Shown in pieces: positions 49,512 through 61,500 of a stretch of DNA of 64,000 nucleotides. The notes beneath the pieces are model-generated. The model saw nothing but the letters and a program-made list of their open reading frames with translations. It did not search any database and was not told the DNA's origin. The DNA is from Seriola aureovittata. Lineage: Eukaryota; Chordata; Actinopteri; Carangiformes; Carangidae. Position 1 is the stretch's first letter. The number at the start of each line of letters is the position of its first letter. The stretch is from contig NC_079384.1 of assembly GCF_021018895.1 (NCBI RefSeq), positions 13,965,140 to 14,029,139 of the forward strand, in the 5' to 3' direction. Position numbers and translations under genes: made by a program.

Positions 49512-49590
<79 letters not shown>

Positions 49591-52500
49591 CACAAACACA
49601 CAATGATGCAGCCTTGTGCAAGCATCGCATTGTGCATGGGATTTCACAGCCATGCTGTTTATGAGTCAGGCACAAGCTGAGCTCCGCTGACTGACAGATC
49701 ACAAACTCCACTCTCTGATCTGAACATATGCAGCACAAACAACCAAACATTCCAGTTTAATCTGATTTTCAAAACAACAATCTACCCTCTGCTGCACTGA
49801 GTGCTGGCGCAGTATATCAACACTGAAAATAAATGTGGCTGCTACAGTATGGAGCAATTCAGTCTCACCGGGCCACTATATTACTTTATTGATTTACATA
49901 CATTGATATGTGGAGGATATGATATATGTTGAACATTAGTGCATCCTCTCTGTGGAGACTCCGTACACAGACTGCACTCTATCAGTGTGTAGTAAACTAG
50001 TGTGTGTGTTGGTATGTGTGAACAGCAAGTCTGTAAATTTGTGTGCGTCTATTTTGATGTAAGTGCGCGCAGACCTGTACGTGTCTACGTGAGTGCCAGC
50101 CCCCATCCCCCACATTAACTCTCCCGTCTCTTTTCAGCCTTAGTAATTACCCAGCAGGCTTTGCAGCAGCGAGCTATAAATCAGAGGCTTGTGTTGATCA
50201 ATAGAGGAGAGGAGGAAGGTAATAAAAGAGGCTCAGCGCTGGAGCTTTACCTCCTCCTCCTTCTCTTCCTTCCCTTCAGTCCTGCTGTTATCAGTTTGGA
50301 TTTACAGTTTGTTCATTTCGACCAAATTTTGCTTCAGTTCTGATGAAACCGAGACTACACCCAACATTAACACCACTCAGTTAGCACCTCCAATCAGCTG
50401 GCTCCAAATGCAGCACCAAGACTCCTTACAGGATCTAATAGGGGGAATGTTTTAAATTAGATTTTAAGCTTTAATGACGACCTTTAAGGCATGAATTGGA
50501 TCAGCTCCTGACCATATTTCTAACTTGTTAACTCCATATGAGCCTGAGTTTAACCTGAGATACTCAGAGGTCTTTGTAGTTACTAAGAACCAGAGAAGAC
50601 CAGACCTTTGCAATCAAGAATAGAATTTAAAACTATACTTTTTGAAATTAACTTTTTTTTTTAAACTGTTTTTATTCTGTATCTCTTGTTTTTATTCATT
50701 TTCTATATCTCTAATCAATGCATTTCTTTATTATTTGTTTGATTAATTGTTGCCAAGATGAAGAAACAAATCCTCAAAACTGAGTAACTAGAACTTGTTT
50801 GCATGAATGACAACTTAAACAATCAATCAATTAATTTTCTGATGACCAATTAACCAATTAATCAATTAATCAACTCCACTATCAGTGAGCCTTTTGTTCT
50901 AAAGCCTGTTGGGTGCTTGGAGTCTAGTTATTGTCATTATTTAACGACACTAAATGCAAAATACTGTATTATGTCTTATTCTACATGTGCAGCCTCACTC
51001 TTTTTAAATATCAAATTGGACAGTTTTTCACTCAGCACAAACTCCGCTGCAGAAACTCACACACAAAAAAAACACTCACACATCAGGAGGGAAACAGACT
51101 GACTTACTGTAACACACAAACACAGCGGCAAAGAGCAGAAAACAAACCACAGCGCAGGATCTGTGACTGCAATCGCACGGCAGCACACAGGGCAGAAACA
51201 CAGTGACGGACTGCAGCTTTACAGTGCACAGAGGGACAGATCAGCGGCGCACAAAGAGCAGAGGGAAGCCTTGGCAGCACACAGCTACAAAGAGCAGCAC
51301 AACAACAATGAAGGGGAAGCAGTGAAGCACAGAAAAGCAGAGAGCAACTCGGTCTCTCTCTTTTTATTCTCGATGGCAACACAGAGCCCAGCAAAGCAGG
51401 TTTTTACTGCACTGCAACAAACACACATACACAAAGGAGGATAAGAAGTTACTGTATATAGTCAAGTGTGTGTGTTTGAGAAAACACACACACATACACA
51501 ATCAGACACACATACACACATTCAGCAGGATGTGAGAGTGCAGTGCTAGGGGGTTACAAAAACAGGGGGATTCTGGGATTTTGGACAGCCAGAGCTGCAG
51601 ACGCACACATGAAGGTGTTGAGGTGTTTTTAGATGGCCAGCACCCAGAGGACACACACACAGAGGGGTCCTGAGGTCAGCTTGAGCTGAGGACACACACA
51701 AAGTGGAGGGGGGAGGAAGGGGGTCTGAGGTGATACTGAAACAGGCACCATTGCGGACACATAAAGGGGGACAGTGGTGGTACCTGTGAGGCCCCTGTGG
51801 ACGGGCGCTTCCTGTCTCCCGTTCCATTTCCTGTTCCTGCCTGCGTTTGATTGGACCCCCAGTGCTCCTCATGCACGCAGCTACAGCCAATCCGCTATGA
51901 GCGTTAGCCTCATGCAGGGGTCTGAGCACAGCTGAAGATGTTAACAACAGAGCAGGAGATAAAAAGGAGAAAAGACAGAAAGATATAATGACAGAGTGGC
52001 AGAGAAGGAAAGAGTGAGGGAACGGAAAAGGAAAGGAAACAGCAAAGAAGAATACGCGAAGGAACGAGAGTAAAAGATTAAGACAGAGACAAAATATGGA
52101 GGATGAAAGGACAGGTGAGACAAAAGGAGACAGAGAAAAGAGAAGCAGAGCAGAAGGAGTGGTTATGAGGGGGCTGGCATGCATTACGCTCCTCCTACTG
52201 TAACTCAATGTGTGTGTATTTTACACTTGTACAGAGTTGCAAAGTGGGAAGATTTATCTCGGGTGTCCTCTATTATTTTCTGCATTGACAATGTCAGGTT
52301 ACTTAATTTCTTTCAGATAAACAAAATATTAGCAACTACACTAAAAATATGATTTTTTGATTATAAAAAAGTCAAATATGAAAGCATGTGTACATAAAAA
52401 CATTGTAAGGAAAGTCAACTACGACTCCCAAGGAGCATTGCACCAAGTAACAAAGCTTACAATTCAATTGTGTGTGCTGCTCTAAATGAAGAAAATCAGT

Positions 52501-55500
52501 TCATGTTCTGGGTCAATTTTAGATAAATGTATGGCATGGTGTTTTGTTTCAAATTACATCAAAAGAGCACTCCAGATTTGCTACAGCTCAGAGGCTCATG
52601 GGTATTGTAGTATATTGGCCTTCCACTATACTAAACTAAAACAGACAAATATATAAAAATCTAAAGATGAAATAGCACATTTTTCTCTTAGAAATGAAAG
52701 GTTGAAGTCATCAGTGATAAAATGCGTCTTTTCTCCAGTTAATACACTAATGCTTGAATTGGTTTGGTATGACCATTAGCTTGTGTTGGCAAAGGTTAGT
52801 GTACTGTATAACAGACATTGCTCAAGTCAATGCTCATCTCTACTTGTGCCACTGTGCCATTGCAGTACTGTATGCTTAACCAGCATTATCCTGTCATTTC
52901 CACTTGTGGAAACAATGGCAACAATGGCTGTTGTTCAGTTTCCGAGGAAACGAGCATCATAGGAAGACTTTAAAATGGGGTAAAATACCTCCAGACCCAA
53001 CATCTCTTCCCACTTTGCAACTCTACTGTAAATGCATCAATATGTAAATTTGTACTGTGGTTAGTGAGTCAAAAAGTTAACATTAGATAAGTGAGGAGCA
53101 AAGTCGAGGCTACGTTCATTAAGCTACAGACACCAGACGGGGGGGGGGACAAGGGAAAGATCAAAAGATTTGTTTTCGGAGGAAGGAAGCTTTCTTTATT
53201 GCGTAGCCTTGTGAACGCACCCTGAATGTTAGTTTGTTATAATAAAGATGCAGAGAAGGACAACAAAAGAGCAGCCATCTCCCATCTTGGCTTGATTTTG
53301 CATACTTCACATGGCTAGAGACAGAATAAAGGAGGGCTGATGGCAGCTCTGTTGTTGTTGTTGGCTGTAACGTCCTCTAAAACACTGAGGCAGATTGTCT
53401 GGAGTCTGCCTGAAACCATTGATACGGATGTGGGAACCCAAATTCTGTTATGTAATCGCACTGATAGTGATGCCATCTGTTCGTTCGCAAGGCGTCCTTT
53501 CACTTCATCAAGGTTGAGTGTGCTCGCAGGGATGTGTGTGTCTCTGCGTGTGTGTCAGGTACATGAGACTGAACACACTGAAGCACACACAGTAGGACAG
53601 ACAGGACAACATAATAATCCCTGATATAGATTTAGTTAGTGCTGAGCTGGAGGGGAAAACCTGCACACCTGCAGTTCATACATGGCTCTCTCTCTCACAC
53701 ACACACACATTTTCTGATTTCAGAAACACACACACAGAAAATTAAAATTTGTGGATGCATGGACCAAATATGCATGAAAATACACATAGACACATAGAGT
53801 TGTTCAGATACCCATACTAGTATAGGAAATGCTTCCGATACTGCCTAAAATACAGACTCGGTTATCGGCGAGTACGCAAGTCTATGCACCAATCCAATAC
53901 CCGCTAATTTATTGATAAACTCTATAGTTTCACACCCCGTCACTTTTACCTGAAATGAATTCTTCCTCACCGCTCTGTGATGCCTTGCCACTGGCAACTC
54001 GGCGAAAAATAAATAATTTCTGGTAAATAGTGGAACGTTAGTCACTAGCAAAGTCCAAACAGTAAAAAGGCAACGTGTAGATTATACAAAGCTTTAACTT
54101 CGAGACGTGGCGCGGATGTTCAGACAGCTAATGTAGGAATTGTTATTTATCCCTAGAGTTTTTTTTATTTTCTTATGACTGACAGTCAAATTAGATAATA
54201 AAAGAAAGATTCTACAGTGTTCATGCATCTGTTCATATTTTACAGAGGGTTGTAAAAAAGGCTTGCTTTTAACAGCTGTATACTACTAACTGGTATAATT
54301 GCTGTCGTTGTATGGCATATACAACGACAGCAATTATACCACATTCATCAGTTAGTAGTATACAGCTGTTAAAAAAAAAAAAGACGCAATTTTATCGGAT
54401 CAGTCCTCGGTAACGGCCGTTAAGGTATCGGAATCGGAATCAGGAAGGAAAAATGGTATCGGAACATCTCTACACACATGAACAGAAATATGGATAAACA
54501 TTTTGGGAGCACACCAGAAATGTCTCTCGAGACAAGTGTCAAGTCTGTCAGATTAAGTCACAAGTTCTTTGTCCAAGTCAGCTCACTTGTTTGCAAATTG
54601 CAAGTCAAGACGCACAAATCTCAGGTGTCTGAACGCTGACTGTAAATCTATTCGTAGTTGTTGAAAGTTCCTTTCAATGCACTTGTAATTACACAGTGTA
54701 TTTCATTTAAGTAAGTGAACTCTCACACCAATTAGAATCATTGTGGCACCAGAGGAAAACTCAAGATGATCATCAAAGTCATTGGGATCCATCATCTGGG
54801 GACCATAAATGTCTGTAAAAAATTTCTGGGCAATCCATCCAATCGTTGTTGAGATATTTCAGTCTGGATCAATGTGTTGAATCAACACACCAACATTGCC
54901 ATCCACAGACAATGTGGATTAAAAAAGAATAATAAAAGATTTGATACAAAGGCCAAGATATCCCAACTTTTTGTCCCTAGTCAAGTTTCATAAACACTGT
55001 GTCCTACACTTCCCATAAAGCACCTCTGTACATCTTTTGTCAGATCCTGGCTTCCTGGTATAATTTTTTGAAACTCCATGCCAGTTCAGTTTGTGTAAGG
55101 TGAATAATTGCACTAGAAAATGACAAAGCTCCTCCAGAGCCACAGCAGACATTACAGTTTCAGCATTCCCTGTGACGAGAGCAAATAGATTTTAAGGTAA
55201 AATTGGTGGGGTGCTCCTTTAAATACGACTTGAGTCAAAGTCATACGTCTGTAGCTCTGAAACACACACAATCTCACACACACACACATTTTCTGATTTC
55301 AGAAACACACACACAGAAAATTAAAATTTGTGGATGCATGGACCAAATATGCATGAAAATACACATAGACACATAGAGTTGTTCAGATACCCATACTAGT
55401 ATAGGAAATGCTTCCGATACTGCCTAAAATACAGACTCGGTTATCGGCGAGTACGCAAGTCTATGCACCAATCCAATACCCGCTAATTTATTGATAAACT

Positions 55501-58500
55501 CTATAGTTTCACACCCCGTCACTTTTACCTGAAATGAATTCTTCCTCACCGCTCTGTGATGCCTTGCCACTGGCAACTCGGCGAAAAATAAATAATTTCT
55601 GGTAAATAGTGGAACGTTAGTCACTAGCAAAGTCCAAACAGTAAAAAGGCAACGTGTAGATTATACAAAGCTTTAACTTCGAGACGTGGCGCGGATGTTC
55701 AGACAGCTAATGTAGGAATTGTTATTTATCCCTAGAGTTTTTTTTATTTTCTTATGACTGACAGTCAAATTAGATAATAAAAGAAAGATTCTACAGTGTT
55801 CATGCATCTGTTCATATTTTACAGAGGGTTGTAAAAAAGGCTTGCTTTTAACAGCTGTATACTACTAACTGGTATAATTGCTGTCGTTGTATGGCATATA
55901 CAACGACAGCAATTATACCACATTCATCAGTTAGTAGTATACAGCTGTTAAAAAAAAAAAAGACGCAATTTTATCGGATCAGTCCTCGGTAACGGCCGTT
56001 AAGGTATCGGAATCGGAATCAGGAAGGAAAAATGGTATCGGAACATCTCTACACACATGAACAGAAATATGGATAAACATTTTGGGAGCACACCAGAAAT
56101 GTCTCTCGAGACAAGTGTCAAGTCTGTCAGATTAAGTCACAAGTTCTTTGTCCAAGTCAGCTCACTTGTTTGCAAATTGCAAGTCAAGACGCACAAATCT
56201 CAGGTGTCTGAACGCTGACTGTAAATCTATTCGTAGTTGTTGAAAGTTCCTTTCAATGCACTTGTAATTACACAGTGTATTTCATTTAAGTAAGTGAACT
56301 CTCACACCAATTAGAATCATTGTGGCACCAGAGGAAAACTCAAGATGATCATCAAAGTCATTGGGATCCATCATCTGGGGACCATAAATGTCTGTAAAAA
56401 ATTTCTGGGCAATCCATCCAATCGTTGTTGAGATATTTCAGTCTGGATCAATGTGTTGAATCAACACACCAACATTGCCATCCACAGACAATGTGGATTA
56501 AAAAAGAATAATAAAAGATTTGATACAAAGGCCAAGATATCCCAACTTTTTGTCCCTAGTCAAGTTTCATAAACACTGTGTCCTACACTTCCCATAAAGC
56601 ACCTCTGTACATCTTTTGTCAGATCCTGGCTTCCTGGTATAATTTTTTGAAACTCCATGCCAGTTCAGTTTGTGTAAGGTGAATAATTGCACTAGAAAAT
56701 GACAAAGCTCCTCCAGAGCCACAGCAGACATTACAGTTTCAGCATTCCCTGTGACGAGAGCAAATAGATTTTAAGGTAAAATTGGTGGGGTGCTCCTTTA
56801 AATACGACTTGAGTCAAAGTCATACGTCTGTAGCTCTGAAACACACACAATCTCACACACACACACACATGAAGATACACCATATATAACAGATACATAC
56901 GTGACTATTTATATGTATGTAAATGAATCAACATTAACACAGAAGCATACTCAAACACACATACTGTGTATAAGGAAAAAAACACAGAAGCGCAAACACA
57001 CAATCAGTCTTTTTGAGAATTAAGAAACACACACGCACTAAACTCTCTCGAGTTTGGCAGGGACATCAGAGCTCTGAGCTTGGACTGGGATTTTGATTTT
57101 AAAATGGGAATCACAGAGTTTCCCCACTTATCTGGAACACAGACACACACACACACTTATTCTGACATAAAACACTCATGGATGACACACAAAAACCCAG
57201 TATATACAGTCTGAGTTAAAATAGACAAATAAAAAGTACCGACGCAGGGAGACAGATGGAGAGACAGACGAACAGATGGGAACGAGGACAAAGAGGAGGT
57301 CAGACAGAAGCACGGACATACAAGTCACTGTCACTGCTAAACTAGACAACAGGTGATAATGTGACCTTAAAGCTGCACCTGGCAAGATTTTAACATAAAA
57401 ATACACTTAATCACGAAATGACGCAAGAGCTAAGAAAATAAATAAATAAATCAGAGCCTCACATCTCTCCAATTGAAATTCCATTGATTTGCTTTGGTTT
57501 AAGGGGAAAATTGAGATTGAAATCCAAAATTATCAAACAAGGTTGTATCAAATAACGATGTTAGCCCTGTGCAGCTTTAAATGCATTGACACTTATCAAA
57601 GGGTCAGTTCACACAAATTTTCACAAGAAAACATATACTTTCCCTTCTCACTGCTCACGGTATCTAGCTGTGCAGATAGTGAAGTTTGGAGTAATTTGGA
57701 TAAAAGAAAAAGTCCTTCACAGCTGTGAAGATCATAGATAAAATTCAACTCACTTTCATTGGAGTAGAGACAAAAATCTAAGAGACATGTATCTTAAAAC
57801 GTGGGCAAACAAAACCAAAACTATCCTCATGGCTAGATACCACTGGAGAGGTGATCGGAAAATATGTTTTTAATAATTTCGGTGAACCAACTCTAAAACT
57901 TTTGCTCTTCCCAAAAACGTTTATACTCCCATACATCTCTTCCTTCTCCTCCTCTACCCGCTCCTACCCTCTGTTTTTCTTTTCATCCTTCTTTCATCCG
58001 TACCCTGATGTTGGAGCTGGTCCAGGTCCATGAATTTGCTGGGTTTAGGGTTGAATCCCATGGCTGCCTCCCGCTCGGCCTCCCTCCGTTTCTGCTGCTC
58101 CTGCTGGCGGGCTCTCCTCGCCACCTCCTCCTGCAGCTCGTCCAGCTCGCTGCGCCCTGAGCCTGAACACGCGCAGACCCACAAAGGAGATGAAGAATAA
58201 CTTGTGAATCAAATCAAATGCAAATGGCAGTGGATATGTGCAAATACATGCACAAATAACACACCTGTGTTGGTGCCGCTACCCCAGCTGGGTGAGGGAA
58301 GCTCCTGCAGGATGGCACCACTGCTCTTCGACTTGGGCACCGAGCGCCATGAAGGGCCGGACATCAGCACCCGTTTTTGTTGCCCCACTTCCCTATAGAG
58401 AGAAAGAAAAAGAAAACAGAGAGAGACAAAAATGTTGAGAATGCACACAACACAGGCAGACGAATGTGTTCATTGATTGATTCGTTGTTATGATACACGA

Positions 58501-61500
58501 CTGCTGGACCATTTGTTGTTGTTAATGTCACATTTGTATTTGATGCTGATAAAGTGAAACTGAACAGAGAGAGAGAAGCGACAAAGAAAGAAGATCAACA
58601 ACAGAGACAGAAAAAGAGGAGACAGTAATTGTTATTTGTGAGTTTCCTACCTGTCGGGGCTGCTGCTGTTCCTCTCACTGCTCTCGTAGCCACTCTCCAT
58701 CCTCTGAATCAGACGTGGCTGGTGCTCCACCCCTCTTAGAGGTGGAGGGGCAGGGGGACCCATCGTCTGCCCGCTGCCCAGAGACCTGGGCTGCCCGACC
58801 AGCCCAAACCCCGCCTCCAACTCCCCGATCTCCCTCCCTTCCACCTCTTGCAGCCCTGGCTGTGTGGGTGGAGCGGGTCCCGCCAAGGGGAGGGAGTCCT
58901 GGGGCTCCGGAGGGAGAGAGGGACCAGGCAGGGTGTTGTAGCCCAGAGAGGAGCCTCGCTGGCGGGTGAAGATGCTGTCGATGTTCAGGGCCTCTCTCCT
59001 GGGCCTCCAGGTCGGCCTGTAGCGGCTTCCAGAAGAACTAAAGAGCAGGTGAGAAGTATGTTACACAGGATGTTACATGATTTCAGGAGTGGTGAGGATC
59101 CTGTCATATCACACTCAAATACAAGTTCCTTGACTTTTAGAAACCACTTAAGAAGGTGCACATCACATGTATCTCTAAGAAAGTAGAATAACTCATTTAA
59201 TAAGGTAATCAAAAAAGTAAAAATACATGACCTACAAAATGATATAATTACAGTTCAGTCAGGACACTCACATAGAGCTTGAACCATTTATTGCAACAAT
59301 CATATGCATTTTAGTTTGGTGGTGTGGCTCTGCTCAAAAAAATGATAGGACACAGACTGAGATATACAACATCCGATGAACATAAACACATATGGGAAGA
59401 AACATTCAAGATCCACAGCTGAATTCACAATCTAAGTGCTAATCCAGGCACAGGGGGCGGAAGCAGATTGAAAACAGGCAGTGGTGTAGTAGTAAAGATG
59501 TAGTGCTTATATTCAGATACTGTAGAAAGAGTACCAGATAATATGGGTAGTGTTCGATGTTGTGGTTACATATTACTGGACAGTATGAGGAGCATGTGAC
59601 AATAAAAGGACTACCTTAACTCACGAAAGGTTCCATTAATGAACCCGCTTGTAATGAGTTACTCTCAACCCCTGAATTTTTTATAAAGTTTTATTTGACC
59701 TTTATTTAATTTATAAATGGTAGCATGACAAATAATCCTGTAAAAATACCAGAGGTGGTAAGTAACTTTAGTAAGTAAAAGTCAATTCACTGAACTTTAC
59801 TTGAGTATATGGATTTTATGCTACTTTTATCTTCTTGTAAATTTTTCCAATATTTCGCAAAAAAGCAACAATTATAAAAACGCTTATAAAAGTAAAAACA
59901 GAACTTTGCGTAGCAGAACTTTGGTTTTTCTTCTTTCCTCCCTCATGAATCATTTCACGGACCCTCAGATTTATCTTGTGACCCTTCGGAGGGAGCCCGA
60001 CCTCTAGGGTCCACTGGACTAAACGTAGTCTACATAAAGTATCTAATAATAGACACAACAGTGATGATGCATCAGTATTAACAATCTAATAATGTACATG
60101 TTTACATGGTCTGAATGTGAATTCATAGGCAGGGTGTCTGAAGTCCATGTGTGTCAGTGGTGCAGTACCTGGACTTGCTCTCACTGCTGGTGCTTTCATC
60201 CTCCCAGTGGGGGCCCCCGACCCCTCCCTCACAGCCCCCTACTCCTGACGAAGAGGAGGAGGACAGGGGACGAGAGGAGGAGGAGGAGGAGGTGAGAGGC
60301 CGGCGAGAGGAGAGGAGGAAGACAGCCGTCTCCTTGTACTCCTGCAGGGGAGGAGAGGGAGGGCGGGGAGGACCCTCCACCGCTGACTCTGAAAATGGGA
60401 GAAGAGGAGGAGAAAGAGAGAGAAAGTAAATCCAATAACATTTTTTATTTATCCCACAGGGGCCAATTATGTAGGCAACAGTGCAAGTAAATATGAGAAT
60501 AACCACTAACGAGGCACATAACCTGAAGAGTCTGCAGTGATGAAGCACAGGGACAAAGAGCTCACTTCATTTCCACTGATATATGAAAACTGACCTTTGT
60601 TTGCTCTTCCTTGTACCTACATCCTTTAGCACTTTATCTTACTCTCTGAAAACATTGTGCTCACTTGTGTATTTACAGTTTTGGCGCTTCCAAAGCGTCT
60701 TGACTGAAGGAGCAGCTGCACTTTGTGAGTATGGATAAGTTTGCTTCAGGACTTCCCAGCATTACCTCTGGCGTCAGCACCGTGCGGTGGTGTGCCGATG
60801 TCGTAATTACAGACCACCGTGGTCTGGGATTCACAGGAGAGGTGGCTGCCCGTGGACTGGTGGAGAGGTCGGCTACGAGAGGCGCGGTGACTCGAGCTGT
60901 CCGTTGAGGAGTCGGTACGAGTATCGCTGGATATGGACGGCTCCCGACCTGAGAGAAAACAAAAGAAAAAGAAATGACCTTTTAGTTAATCCTGCATCTC
61001 CATATGTGTATAGTCAAAGGCAGGAAAAGAAGTTCAGTCTCTGCAGCATACAGAAGCACAGGCTGGATTATAGGGTTGAAGGTCAGAGCTTTACAGCTAT
61101 AACCTTGCATGCCCCCGGATGATAAACACAAAGTAATCTGATCTGATCTGTAGCAGAGTGTGTCATCTTTGCTGTACCGGAGTCTTCGCTGTCGTAACCA
61201 GCCTTGCTGCTGCAGTGCTGGAGCTCCAGCTGCGGGTTGGAGCTGGTACAGGGGTTGGGGCTCTCCTGCAGTATCACCGGCGTCCCACGGGGGTCAGCGT
61301 AGAGCAGCAGCAGGGGCTGATAGTGGCCTTTGATACAGCGAGACACCACGTCCTTCCACTTAGGGCCGATCTGGAGGTGCAGCAAGGGAACACACACACA
61401 CACACATACACACATGAAGACATATGTATTTTCCAGCTTTATAGCACATAACTCAAGCTCAAATATAAAGTAATACAACATAAGACCAGTTTTAGCACTG

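Larger units (their letters stand above)
53693..55271. repeat. Tandem duplication, copy 1 (1,579 bp)
   Basis: The segment recurs at 55272-56850 with no difference that I could find by reading both copies, including an 8-T run and a 12-A run. The unit begins with TCT followed by (CA)7. A third TCT(CA)n starts at 56851, so the breakpoints fall in short CA tracts. Inside are a hAT-like element and a dispersed teleost repeat (about 54755-54900). Confidence 0.95.

Noticed and set aside
48486..49664. + strand frames of up to 203 codons over the usp54 large exon and adjoining CA repeats
   Set aside because: Antisense shadows of the Pro-rich usp54 exon or microsatellite translations.
53845..54051. 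68-codon - strand frame repeated at 55424-55630
   Set aside because: It lies inside the hAT-like element and its identical duplicate. It lacks transposase motifs, and the repetition comes from the tandem duplication.
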